Shown: positions 10,370 through 19,688 of the stretch, piece after piece
Position numbering within the stretch: the stretch's first letter is position 1
Layout of the letters: the number at the start of each line of letters is the position of its first letter
Assembly: GCA_018136815.1 (NCBI GenBank)
Contig: CM030938.1
Coordinates: 5,046,749 to 5,110,748 of the forward strand
Direction: 5' to 3'
DNA length: 64,000 bases
Source of the DNA: Isochrysis galbana
Taxonomy: Eukaryota > Haptophyta > Isochrysidales > Isochrysidaceae
Made by a program: the position numbers and the translations under genes
The notes under the pieces: generated by a model
What the model was told of the DNA's origin: nothing
Database searches by the model: none
Seen by the model: only the letters and a program-made list of their open reading frames with translations

Positions 10370-11116
10370 GGCCAGGTAAATACTTTTACAATTTGCAATT
10401 TGTGTTTTGCAAGTTTGTGGGTGGCTGCTCAAGCGTCAAGCGTCAAGCGCTTTCAAAAGTTTGGGCGCCTTCACTACTCACTACAAGTGGGCTGCAAGTT
10501 TGGGGGCGCGGCGCCCTCTCTCTGATAGTATAATCCCTCATCTAAGGGCAAAATCGCCCTCTCTACTCTCTACAGTAAAACACCGTATGGTCACGTTCCC
10601 CGAGTAGTATAGAGTAGTACATGTCGGCGGTAAATTTATATTATGTATTCTAGCAAAAAGGACGTTTCTTTCACGTTAAACAGGGGTCCTCTTGAGATCC
10701 ACGACGAAAAAGTCCGTGACGGCCCGCACGCAGACCCAAAGAGAAGACCGAACGTGGCCCTCTTGACGAGCTCAAACAAAAGACACCCAACAGGCCTGCC
10801 CCAAACCCACACTCCGAACTAGGCTTTCGGTAGTGCACCGGAGCCGGACCCCGGAAACCGAAGAAAAAGGAACGAAGGGGGGAAGGGGCGAGGAGGAGGA
10901 GGTGGTGGAGGGAGGGGATGTAAGGGCGGCATCGTGGCAGAGACAGCGAAACCTAGAGAAAACTCATATTCATATATTACACTCATCCAAAACACACAAC
11001 AAAGGGGGAAAGGAGAAAATAGCATACCGATGGGGGGAGGGGGGGGGTCTGGGCAGGACTTTGGTCGTACTTCGTCCTCTCCACCCACCACTAACTACAG
11101 TCACAGCAGCACAACA
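10370..11116. other. Intergenic, no gene seen
   Basis: Contains a short purine-rich GGAGG tract near 10870-10920. No coding support. Confidence 0.4.
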
Positions 11117-11440
11117 TCAAACCGTCGGCAACAAGAACACCCCTGTCACGTTGTGTTGCTTCATGTACGGATATGCTCTCAAGATCGCCCCGACCGAGGC
11201 AGCACGCGGGCGTAAGGCAGCGGCCACCAGGAGAAGCCGCCTGTGGAGGACCATACTCTCTGCTGAAGCGCTCTTCTTGGCGAAAGGGCGGGCATCTTTG
11301 GCAAGGAATCCAAGGCTCGGCACGCCAAAGCATAGCGAGACAGCAAGCTGCAGTACCTCTCGGATGCCAATGAGTGAGCGAAAGCAGCAACAGGCTATGG
11401 ACCAAGGCGGCAATGCAGCTCCAACGTCCGGCTCTGGCAC
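11117..11440 (-). CDS. Hypothetical ORF downstream of eIF1 (weak)
   Basis: A 107-residue open frame on the minus strand with hydrophobic stretches (SLCFGVPSLGFLA, RRLLLVAAAL) and a non-repetitive C-terminus ending HNVTGVFLLPTV. It could be exon material of an unrecognised gene or chance. The other two frames are also open here, which lowers confidence. Confidence 0.2.
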   Translation of the reverse strand: MPEPDVGAALPPWSIACCCFRSLIGIREVLQLAVSLCFGVPSLGFLAKDARPFAKKSASAESMVLHRRLLLVAAALRPRAASVGAILRAYPYMKQHNVTGVFLLPTV

Positions 11441-11566
11441 CCATTATGCACCTCGCAGTGGGTGCGAACGACCAAATGCGAGGCCACAATCGTACCAAAG
11501 CCAGGAACTATGCATGCCAGCCACCTGACATTTCATCCTGTCGCTAGCACAGTCATGATGCTGAGC

Positions 11567-12297
11567 TTAGCCGTGGCCGTGCTTCTTGATTTTGTCCTTG
11601 GAAGCAAGCTCTGAGTACGAAAACAGCATGCGCCCAGGTCAGCACTTCGGACTATAGCGCTCAGGCAACGTACGTACACAGTAGTACAAGCCAACCTAAC
11701 GTTGGAAAGGGTGACACTCACCGTTTTCCAAGAGGAATTTCAGCACGTTGTCACGCTGATCACCTTGGAACTGGAGCACCTGGCCCATCTCCTCGTCGTC
11801 AACAATGGTACCATTGCAGCAGTGCGTCTTCTTGATTGCTTTGATAATCTTCTTGAGGTCCAGCTGCTCATTGAGACCCTGAACTGTCGTGATACACTTT
11901 CGACCTGCGAGCAATTTGTGGGGGCGCGTGATGGGAGGACGAACGCGCCCTCGCTGGCACATAAAAGTGTGAACAAGAGCGCCGTTCTCATGCGGCTGGG
12001 CGCACGCGGGCGCCATCATGCGCTGGGACGCAGGGCGGTGCTGACCGTTGCGCTGCTGCACGCGGATGTGCACAAGGTTCGACTGCGCCTCCTCTACGGC
12101 TGGCTCCTCCTCGGCGTCGATCGCCGCAAACGGATCTGTCGAGCGGAAGGGGCGGATCCATTTGCTTTAATGGCTGCGCGCTTCCGCCCACATGCACGCC
12201 CGCGCCGCCTAGGAAGGTCAGCAGAGTGCAGTGTCTACTGGTGGGCGGCGGCTGGCGCACCTTTGCCAATCGGGTTGCTCAGCGCATCGAGATCCAT
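11567..12297 (-). CDS. eIF1: Translation initiation factor eIF1 (SUI1 family), 4 exons
   Basis: Exons (minus): 12297-12261, 12135-12046, 11904-11722, 11610-11567. Total 354 nt, 117 residues, close to the usual length of about 110. All three introns are phase 1. The N-terminus MDLDALSNPIGK is followed by DPFAAIDAEEEP, VHIRVQQRNGRK, TTVQGLNEQLDLKKIIKAIK, CNGTIVDDEEMGQVLQFQGD and the end KDKIKKHGHG, which is the canonical SUI1 order. In the 43S complex eIF1 binds near the P site and enforces start-codon fidelity. Donors are GTGCGC, GTCAGC and GTGAGT; acceptors CAG. This is the most secure gene model in the window. Confidence 0.95.
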
Positions 12298-12829
12298 ACG
12301 ACGGGGCCGGTGTGGCCTGAGAGAGGGGAAGGAAAGAAAGCTCTTCAACCGACGCGCCTGCCCGCGAGAGCGTCGCCCAAGCCAGCCCAGCCAGAGAAGA
12401 GAGAAGGGGGAGGGGGAGGGGCAACGCAGACAAGGGAGGGCGCCACCCCACCTGTGCGAACGCGCCGTCTCTAACGTTAGAAGAGAGGCCACCTAGCCCC
12501 GCGGGCGGATGAAGTACATTGTAAAAGGGACGGCCCGTCTCCCTCCTGACTTTTCTTTTTCGATGGGCGCGTCTCGAGTCTCGCGCATGGGGCCGCCCCT
12601 GTACAAAGTAAACCCGAATGCGGCGTATCAATACCTATTCCTTAGTTTATAAAGTTGCTTGTGGTCTCGATCGGTGCAGACTATATCTATAAATGGACAT
12701 CTCCTTGCATACTCTCTCAGTCGTGCCGGTTGCGGCCTCTGCGTAGAGGCGAAGACGCGAGGGAGAGAGGGAGAGAGAGAGGGGAGAGAGGGAGAGGGAG
12801 AGGGAGACGGGGGGTGAGACGGGGAGACG

Positions 12830-12861
<32 letters not shown>

Positions 12862-12921
12862 GTTAGGGAGACAGAGAGGGAGAAGGGGGGGGGAGGGGAG
12901 CGGAAAGAGTGGGGGGGGGGG

Positions 12922-12952
<31 letters not shown>

Positions 12953-12990
12953 AGTGAAAGCGTCGCCTTTGGGTGGACGCGAGCGAGACG
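12298..12990. repeat. Intergenic with (GA)n and a long poly-G run
   Basis: 12755-12960 is almost pure purine on the plus strand: GAGAGGG repeats, an uninterrupted G tract at about 12831-12860, and (GA)n at 12921-12943. G-quadruplex or triplex formation and unreliable length are likely. No gene seen before the ORF at 12991. Confidence 0.7.
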
Positions 12991-13809
12991 ATGCATGAGG
13001 CTGCTATCGCATGGGACGCAGCTGAAGCAGCAAGCAGCCGCGCGCGTGTCGTGCGAGCGATGCCGCAGCAGGCAGTCGAGGCGACGGTGGAGGTGCTCGT
13101 CCATGTAGGCGGCTCCGCAGCAGAGCTCGCTGCCGCCGGCGCTCGCATGGCAGAGGCAAGAGCAGCAGCAAGGGCGGCAGAGGCAAGGATGATCGCCGCG
13201 CGAGCCAGCGCAGCAGTCCACGCGACAAGGTATCATGAGGCAGCACCTGCAGTCGCCGGGCAGAGGCCGGCACTGGGAGCCCATCATCACCAAGCATGGG
13301 ATGGCTTTCATGCTCCGCCGGACACTCTAGCCATTCCTACATGTAGATCAAGGCTGCCATCCATCGCCTCTTCGAAAGTAGCGCGGACGCTGAATGCTTT
13401 GGAATCCTCGACCACAGACAAGCTTGCTGGGCGATGGCCGCCGCGCTGTGTCCCGCAATCGCCACCTCGCAGTGTCCACCTTATCCGTGGACAATTTGCT
13501 CCGTCGACAACATTCTTGCGTCAACAGCTACAGTACATCTCCGACCAAACGACACGCCATACTGCCCTGAATGATAAGCAGCTCATGCAGAGTGCCCATC
13601 GCAATGACGTGAATGTGTCACCTTCATCGGCCCTTTTGCATCAAAAAATAGTAGAACACCAACGGCGATTGTCGGAACAAGCTTGCCGTATTGAAGCAGA
13701 CAGGCATGCACAGTTAGCGGCGGGAGCGAACCACTTGCAGGCCTCTATTGCAGCTGCAGTAGACAGATTCCAGCGAGGTAACGCAGTAGTGCAATCGAAC
13801 GTCAGATGA
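12991..13809 (+). CDS. Hypothetical Ala-rich coiled-coil protein
   Basis: An ATG at 12991 (MHEAAIAWDAAEAASSRARV) opens a 272-residue frame. The first 90 residues are Ala/Arg/Glu-rich and helical; the last 80 (LHQKIVEHQRRLSEQACRIE and QASIAAAVDRFQRG) look like an amphipathic helix. A possible 117-nt intron, GTATCATG...ATGTAG (13230-13346), would keep frame. No family recognised. The open frame extends upstream through GTG at 12973 into low-complexity sequence, so the true start is uncertain. Confidence 0.45.
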   Translation: MHEAAIAWDAAEAASSRARVVRAMPQQAVEATVEVLVHVGGSAAELAAAGARMAEARAAARAAEARMIAARASAAVHATRYHEAAPAVAGQRPALGAHHHQAWDGFHAPPDTLAIPTCRSRLPSIASSKVARTLNALESSTTDKLAGRWPPRCVPQSPPRSVHLIRGQFAPSTTFLRQQLQYISDQTTRHTALNDKQLMQSAHRNDVNVSPSSALLHQKIVEHQRRLSEQACRIEADRHAQLAAGANHLQASIAAAVDRFQRGNAVVQSNVR

Positions 13810-14141
13810 CACACGGCTCTTGCTTTCTCTCCTTGCCCAGTCCCAACTTTGGCTGTCCGCTTGACACTCGATAGCTTGGGGATGTGAGCCTACATTCCGG
13901 CTGAACTTCGGAAGCCATGTGCTGCGCCTTGTACAATATTTGTAGAAATCATGACTTGTAGTAATCACGACCTGAAGGGAGGCTCTCTTTCGTAGAAACG
14001 CAGTCCAAAACCAATACACTGCAGGTTGTCTTTTAAAAACATTCTTGAAGATGACTGCACGTTGTCTTAACCTACCTAACCTCAACTAAACCTTATAATT
14101 GTCGCGGGTAGGGGGAGCATTCCATGCGACACGCTCTATTC
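13810..14141. other. Intergenic, no gene seen
   Basis: AT-richer than its surroundings. No coding support. Confidence 0.4.
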
Positions 14142-14650
14142 TTATTCTTGGAGCGTGTCTCGAGGACACCCTCCTGACGGATCGAGCACGACCACTGGCT
14201 CGATATGCGATGATACGGAAGGGAAACGATCGGCGGGAGGCGCGGCGAGGATGGCCGGGAGTGATGGAATGGCGGGCTGGACCACCTCCTCAGCAGAAGA
14301 AGGCGGGAGGACGGGCTTGGGCGAGGGCGAGCGCGACGACGGAGCGGACATGGCTGGGCGATTCGGGATGGATAGGCTGAGGCTGAGGGATTGGAGGGGT
14401 TTGGTACGGATGGAGTGTTGAGAACGAGGGACGAGAACGGGAACGAGAACGAAAACGAGAGCGACGAACGAATCGAACGAAGAACTACAGACGAAAGACG
14501 GATGGAGGCCGATGGACCGACGAGACGACACCACACTCACGTCAACACTCTCCACACTTACGTATCCTTATCACAGAACGCACAGGAACCTACTGACAGA
14601 CCGAACAAGGAAGAGAATGCCGACAAGAGCAAGAGAGCGACGGGGCCGAC
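14142..14650 (-). mobile_element. Leader and gag N-terminus of LTR-element family 3, fragment 1
   Basis: The minus-strand ORF starting at 14351 reads MSAPSSRSPSPKPVLPPSSA and is nearly identical to the ORF starting at 50511. Upstream leader sequence (14440-14640) matches 50590-50800. The N-terminal peptide resembles the family 2 gag start (MSLSPPSSPSLKPACPPSSA), so the two families are related. At about 14658 it joins directly to gag of the large Ty3/gypsy element. Confidence 0.7.
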
Positions 14651-14658
14651 GGATGTCA

Positions 14659-15189
14659 GAGCAAGGCTGATCTCACTCTTGGAGATTGCCTGCGAGGGCG
14701 CGCCGGCAGCTAGCGCGGAACGCGGTTCTTGTGGGGAGCTCATGGAGCTTTCCTCGGGGTTGACTACGGGCATGGTGATCGACGCACGACGCACGACGCA
14801 CGCACGGAGCACGGTGGGCGCGGAAGTGCGGAAGGAGGCTTGTGGGAGGTGGTGGCAGGCGACTGGGGGTGGCTCAGGCGCGTGCTTGACTTGTATTGAC
14901 TCGTTGACTCGGGGTATAGACTCGGGAACTCGGGGGGACTCGCTTGGGAACACGGTGGGACTCGACGAAGTTGCTACAAAAATCACTCACAAGAAACCAA
15001 AAACCAAAGTCCTTGGGCTCAGAAAACTAACGTAAACACTCCGGAATCATACGATAAACAAACCCCTCCCCGCGCGGCGAAGGCTGAAGTCGCGATCGCT
15101 CGTCATGCGCGAAGATATACGGAAAGAGAGCGCATAACTACGCCACCGAAGGGTTCGAACTATCGTTAAAGTGGAACTCGTCCGCTGAA
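14659..15189 (-). mobile_element. Truncated second copy: leader and gag start of the Ty3/gypsy element
   Basis: 14659-15180 is essentially identical to 32547-33075, covering the leader and the first ~75 codons of gag (ATG near 14776, MPVVNPEESSMSSPQEP). It lies directly after the shared LTR, so the large element and this stub form an element-LTR-element arrangement. The coding match ends abruptly at ...EISLALTS near 14659. Confidence 0.8.
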
Positions 15190-16047
15190 GCCAACGCGGA
15201 GGGTCGAGGAGAGATCCAAACTCGCGCGGGGGGAGAAGGCGATGTGCGGAGAGACCTTCTAGACAAGCGACGAGCAAGGGGCGACGAAACAAGACGCGAG
15301 GCGCGAGGCGCGTGCCATTCGTTCTTCCTTTCTTTCATCGAAACCGCGACGAAACTAACATTAAACGTCGGTGCCCCCTCCGCGAGGATCGCGAAGAAGA
15401 ACGGACGAGATGGAGGCAATCATCGAAGGAACCGCGAGAGGAATCGAAGCGAGGGGGGGAACAACGACGGCCGGAGGAAACGAACCGCGCGCGGGGGAGA
15501 AGAGAACCTCGCGCGGGGGGGGGATTAATATAACGGCCGGAGGCGACGGACGGCACGCCGAGGGAAAGAACCTGCCGCGGGGGGGGGGCGAGGGACCGAG
15601 GGCACGGCGGGGCAGCGTGGGAGGGCGCGAGGCCGATCTCGGAGCGAGATCGCGTCCTTTCTCTCGCGGAGCGCGGAGAGACCCCCACGAGATATCTTGG
15701 GACCGGAGAATGTTTTGGACGAATCTTCTTGCCGTCGGCCGAGGAGAGGCGGACGGAGAGAGAGAGAGAGAGAGAGAGTCTCGCAGAGCGACTGCAGAAC
15801 GAGAAGTCGAAGTCATGCCGGTTTATTACCTTAAACGAGCCAACAATTATAGTAACAGCAAAAACAAAATTCGAATCGCAAATTTCGAGACCAAAACCTG
15901 CAAACCTGGACTTGAGACCATGGGGAATCCGAATCTGTGTGTCTTGTGCGTCAGTGGCAACACGGGGAACTGTTCAATTGTAATTGTGAGCGCGTACCTT
16001 ACACGAATATTCATGCCTACAACCTTCAGATGGGCAGGAATACAACA
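15190..16047 (-). repeat. LTR of the Ty3/gypsy element (3' LTR)
   Basis: Starts with TGTTGTATTCCTGCCC at 16047, immediately after the polypurine tract. The first ~120 bases match 33234-33105. The inner boundary near 15190-15205 is estimated from where similarity to the leader at 33080 begins; I could not fix the terminal CA or the primer-binding site. Contains a (GA)n run at 15758-15779. Confidence 0.65.
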
Positions 16048-16056
16048 CCCCCCGAC
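16048..16056 (-). other. Polypurine tract
   Basis: On the minus strand GTCGGGGGG abuts the LTR start TGTTG. This is the expected second-strand primer site, located after the pol stop codon. Confidence 0.7.
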
Positions 16057-16304
16057 TTAAATCGAGACGTCTCCCGATGTCGAGCCAAGAGAGTTCATTT
16101 AACCATACGAGACGAGAGACCTAGAGGAGGAGGATTAACCCATGGATCCAAAGCGAGCACAAAATCGGCAGCTTAGCGCGGCGGCCCCCGATTTCGTACG
16201 TCACGTCCTACCACGTTCTCCCTTTTACAGGAGTTTTGCTCGGGCAGTTGCGCTGGGTCAGGCGCTGACGCGACGCTAATCATCCACTTCCGGTCGACTT
16301 AGCG

Positions 16305-19300
16305 CTACGATTGTGAACGAGAACGAGTACGACTCGAAGGCAGATCAGGAGGAGTACGACTTGTCTCTTGAATTCGACGTGGAATAACTTGATTGGATTG
16401 GGAACTTGAGCTTGGACTTGAAGAGGAGTCTACAGCGGAGTGAGCTTGGGGTTGAACCGGACGGCGGTCGAAAGTGGTGTCGTACGACTCAACTAGATCA
16501 GCACAACGCCGAAGCAACTCAATTCGAGACTCCCAAGTAGCTTCAGAACGAGGATAGCCGCGCCATTTGACGAGATACTTGAATGAAACTCCATCGCCCT
16601 TGCGATCGAGTAACTCTTCGACCAAGTACTCATCTTCAGCGAGCGGAGACGAATCGGTGACGGTGAAGTACGGACGAAGATTGGAAATGTGAACTTCATC
16701 CTTGACTTGACGATTTTCGAGATCGCGTAGACGGTAGCGAGTGGCCGAGATGGCTTCTTCTACTCGGTAGGGACCGGAGTAGAGATATTGAAGTTTGTTG
16801 GCGTGGCCAGGGATTCGACGACAAACTCTGTCTCCTGGTTTGAAGGTGACACCGAGTTTAGACTTTTGAGAGGCGGAGCGCATCGATTCGCGTTGGGCTT
16901 CTTGAGTACTTTCGAGGGCGGAACGCCACGACTCGAGAAGCTTCTTATTGAGCTCGGTGGCGTAAATGACGGCATCGGACGGAGGCCTAGATGGAAGGAA
17001 CTCGAGAACAGGAGCAGGGTCAGCAAGTTGAGCTGGAAGACGAAGCTCCCGACCAAACAAGATAGCCGCGGGTGACTTGGGTACGACGCGACCGGCGGTC
17101 GCTCGCATAGACATGAGAAGAAACGGAAGGTGGTCGACCCAATGGGCGCCGCCTTCATTGGAGACTCGAGTCATCGTGAGGAGAGTTTGTTGAGCTCTTT
17201 CCACTAGCCCTACGCCTTCGTGGCGATAGGCTTCAGTAGTGCTCAAGTCCGTGCCAGTCGCTTTGAGAATTAGGTCCACTAACCGAGAGCAAAGATTCGA
17301 GCCGGCGTCGGTTCGAAGTTGGCGAGGGACTCCATAACGAGATACGATGAGACGCATGAAGACGTCCAGACATTTTGCGGACGAGGGGTTACCGTTGCAA
17401 GGCTCAGCTTCAATCCAACGAGAGAGAGAATCGACGAAAACAATCAGCTTATCAAAACCGGAGCGGCCGGATACGAAATCGTGGGTGGGAGCCATCGAAA
17501 GAATATCGCAATAGACGACGTCGAAAGGATAGGATCCGATAGAAAGACCGGATGGATGGGCGAGCGGTCGCGGTAACGGTTTGCCAAGAGTGCATTCATG
17601 GCACTCTCGAACGTACTCCGATACAGAGGCGGATAGGCCAGGCCAGTAAACTCGAGAACGAAGTAGGGTAGTCATCCTTGTCGCACCTGGGTGACCAAGG
17701 TGGTCATGGTAGGCGCGGAGGTACGTGTCACGAAGGGACTCCGGAATGTATAAACGAAGAGGAGCCTCTTCCGCCTCTGAGGAGCGGTAGTAGAGTAGGC
17801 CATCGCGAAGCAGGAATCGGGACCTTTTCTTCGACGACGAGCTAGAGTCGATCGAAGAGGAAGCTTTCGGAAGGATCGACTCGAGTTCAGAAATGATCGA
17901 GCTAGCGAACTCGTCGGTAGAGAGCGCTTGACGCAATTCGTCGGCATGAGGCACGCCCACATCGAGATACGAGGAGGTAATCGACTCCGAAGATTCCGAT
18001 GCTTGACGAGCGAGCCTATCGTTTGCTTGTTGGCGGCGAGCGGTGAGGGTGGATGACGTAACCGCGGCGGCAACTATGTCGTGAATTTCGGAAGAATCGA
18101 AAGAATGGACGTCACTCTCCTCGAGATGGAGAGGATCGTGATCGGGCTCGAGAGCAACTAGGCGGGATAAGCCGTCGGCGTCCCAGTGAGTGACTCCAGG
18201 TTTGTGCACGACGTCGAATCGATATTCGGCTAGCTTCAGGACCCATCGCATGAGGCGCGAGGCTGGACCACCGGTGACTTGATCTTTCATCGTGTGAAGC
18301 CAGCGCAAAGCTGAATGGTCTACGACGAGGGTGAAGTGGCGACCCCAAAGATACGGCCTCCAATTTCGGATCGATTCTAGCGCTGCTAGAAGTTCGATTT
18401 CAGTAACTGTCCAATGGCGCTCAGCCGGACTCAAACTACGACCGTAGTATGCAACAACGCGCTCTCTCCCTTCGTCGTCTTTCTGAGCAAGGACGCCGGC
18501 GATGCCGAGCTTGCTAGCACCGTCGGTCTTAACGAGGAAAGGACGGTCGTCTCGAGGAGGTGCGAGTACGGGTTCTTCACAGATAGCTTGCTTGAGATCT
18601 TCGATAGCCTGGCGACAGGCTTCTGTTTGCGACTCGACCGGGACATCGCACCCTTTCCGCGTGAGAGCGGTTAACGGCGCTGCACGGATCGCAAAACGGC
18701 GTATAAAACGGCGGTAGTACGAGCACAGTCCAAGGAAAGAACGGACGGCTTCGATAGAGTTGATTTGGGTAGGGTCGATTTTCGAGACGGCTTCCACTTT
18801 CTTGGGATCCATCCGAAGACCTTCACGCGAAACAACGTGGCCGAGATATTCAGCCGAGGTGGCAAAGAAAACGCATTTCGACATCTTGCAAGTGAGGCCC
18901 GCCCAGATGAGACGTTCCAAGACAAGATCAAGACGGTGTAACATTTGTTGGAATGACGACTCTTCCCTGGCCTGCAACGAGTCACCTACGCCTGTCGACC
19001 AGGCGCCGACATCATCCAAGTATGGCATACAAATCTCCCATGCCAGCCCACCGAGAACGGCGTCCATGAGGCGGCACATATACGAGGGACCGGATTGAAC
19101 ACCAAAAGGCAAGTAATTGAACTCGTACTTGCCGCGATGAGTAGTGAACGCGGTGATATGTTTATCGGACTCTTTGATCGGTATACCCCAGAAACCAGAT
19201 GCCAGGTCCAGGGTGCAAAGGAATAGAGAATCAAGGTTGCCTTGGCCGGACGACAATCGGTCGATGGCTTCTACCGTGAGGGGAAGAGGGCTGTCCTCTA

Positions 19301-19622
19301 GACGAAGCTTGGAGTTGACGTCGCGATAATCTACGCAGAAACGTACGGAGCCATCCTTCTTAGTGACTAGCACGACTCGAGAGGCCCACGACGAATTTGA
19401 TTTCCTAATGATGCCCGCGGACTCCATCTTGCAAACTTCGTCCTCTATGATCTTCTCACCCTCTCGTCCAACTCTAGACGGTGCGTGGCGGTGAGCTTCG
19501 GCTCCGGGGTTGAGCGGTAGCTCTACCTCCATCACGTGAGTGTGATTCGGGTTGGTCGGGTCAATTGCGAAAGCAGCGATACGTCGGGCTAGTAGACGAC
19601 GAACTTGTTCACGTTGGGGCAT
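16305..19622 (-). CDS. Pol part 2: reverse transcriptase, RNase H, integrase, chromodomain
   Basis: 1105 codons from the first Met; the frame is actually open from 19685, just after a TAG. RT: VTKKDGSVRFCVDYRDVN, LPFGVQSGPS and the YLDD box (codons 19022-19011), with a GLTCKMSKC thumb region. RNase H: the TDGASKLGIAGVL strand with its catalytic Asp, plus WTVTEIELLAAL. Integrase: zinc-finger H/C residues (HDHLGHPGATRM, CHECTLGK) and the D,D,E core (VVYCDILSM, LRTDAGSNL, EGVGLVERAQQT). C-terminal chromodomain: EYLVEELLDRKGDG, YLVKWRGYPRSEATWE (about 16640-16490). It copies element RNA and integrates the cDNA; chromodomains of this group usually steer integration to marked chromatin. All catalytic residues I can check are present. 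Confidence 0.95.
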   Translation of the reverse strand: MPQREQVRRLLARRIAAFAIDPTNPNHTHVMEVELPLNPGAEAHRHAPSRVGREGEKIIEDEVCKMESAGIIRKSNSSWASRVVLVTKKDGSVRFCVDYRDVNSKLRLEDSPLPLTVEAIDRLSSGQGNLDSLFLCTLDLASGFWGIPIKESDKHITAFTTHRGKYEFNYLPFGVQSGPSYMCRLMDAVLGGLAWEICMPYLDDVGAWSTGVGDSLQAREESSFQQMLHRLDLVLERLIWAGLTCKMSKCVFFATSAEYLGHVVSREGLRMDPKKVEAVSKIDPTQINSIEAVRSFLGLCSYYRRFIRRFAIRAAPLTALTRKGCDVPVESQTEACRQAIEDLKQAICEEPVLAPPRDDRPFLVKTDGASKLGIAGVLAQKDDEGRERVVAYYGRSLSPAERHWTVTEIELLAALESIRNWRPYLWGRHFTLVVDHSALRWLHTMKDQVTGGPASRLMRWVLKLAEYRFDVVHKPGVTHWDADGLSRLVALEPDHDPLHLEESDVHSFDSSEIHDIVAAAVTSSTLTARRQQANDRLARQASESSESITSSYLDVGVPHADELRQALSTDEFASSIISELESILPKASSSIDSSSSSKKRSRFLLRDGLLYYRSSEAEEAPLRLYIPESLRDTYLRAYHDHLGHPGATRMTTLLRSRVYWPGLSASVSEYVRECHECTLGKPLPRPLAHPSGLSIGSYPFDVVYCDILSMAPTHDFVSGRSGFDKLIVFVDSLSRWIEAEPCNGNPSSAKCLDVFMRLIVSRYGVPRQLRTDAGSNLCSRLVDLILKATGTDLSTTEAYRHEGVGLVERAQQTLLTMTRVSNEGGAHWVDHLPFLLMSMRATAGRVVPKSPAAILFGRELRLPAQLADPAPVLEFLPSRPPSDAVIYATELNKKLLESWRSALESTQEAQRESMRSASQKSKLGVTFKPGDRVCRRIPGHANKLQYLYSGPYRVEEAISATRYRLRDLENRQVKDEVHISNLRPYFTVTDSSPLAEDEYLVEELLDRKGDGVSFKYLVKWRGYPRSEATWESRIELLRRCADLVESYDTTFDRRPVQPQAHSAVDSSSSPSSSSQSNQVIPRRIQETSRTPPDLPSSRTRSRSQS

Positions 19623-19685
19623 CGAGAGACGGCCTTCGGGGTCGATCTTGGCTGCCTCGAGGAGCTTACGCTGGTCCTCGTCGAG

Positions 19686-19688
19686 CTA
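19686..19688 (-). other. In-frame TAG between protease and reverse transcriptase
   Basis: The upstream ORF ends ...SPDVIE then TAG, and the same frame continues for 21 codons (LDEDQRKLLEAAKIDPEGRL...) to the Met of the RT ORF. The diverged copy at 9137-9139 has TCG at this place. One C-to-A change would explain it; stop-codon readthrough is the alternative. Confidence 0.75.

Noticed and set aside
11702-12496. 264-residue plus-strand ORF opposite eIF1
   Set aside because: It is antisense to the secure eIF1 exons, and its sequence has no features of its own.
12757-12960. CRISPR-like or satellite array
   Set aside because: It is simple purine repeat and homopolymer without spacer structure.
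15138-15180. tRNA gene or tRNA-like SINE around the gggttcgaac box in the retroelement leader
   Set aside because: Only a B-box-like word is present; no A box at the right distance and no acceptor stem pairing.
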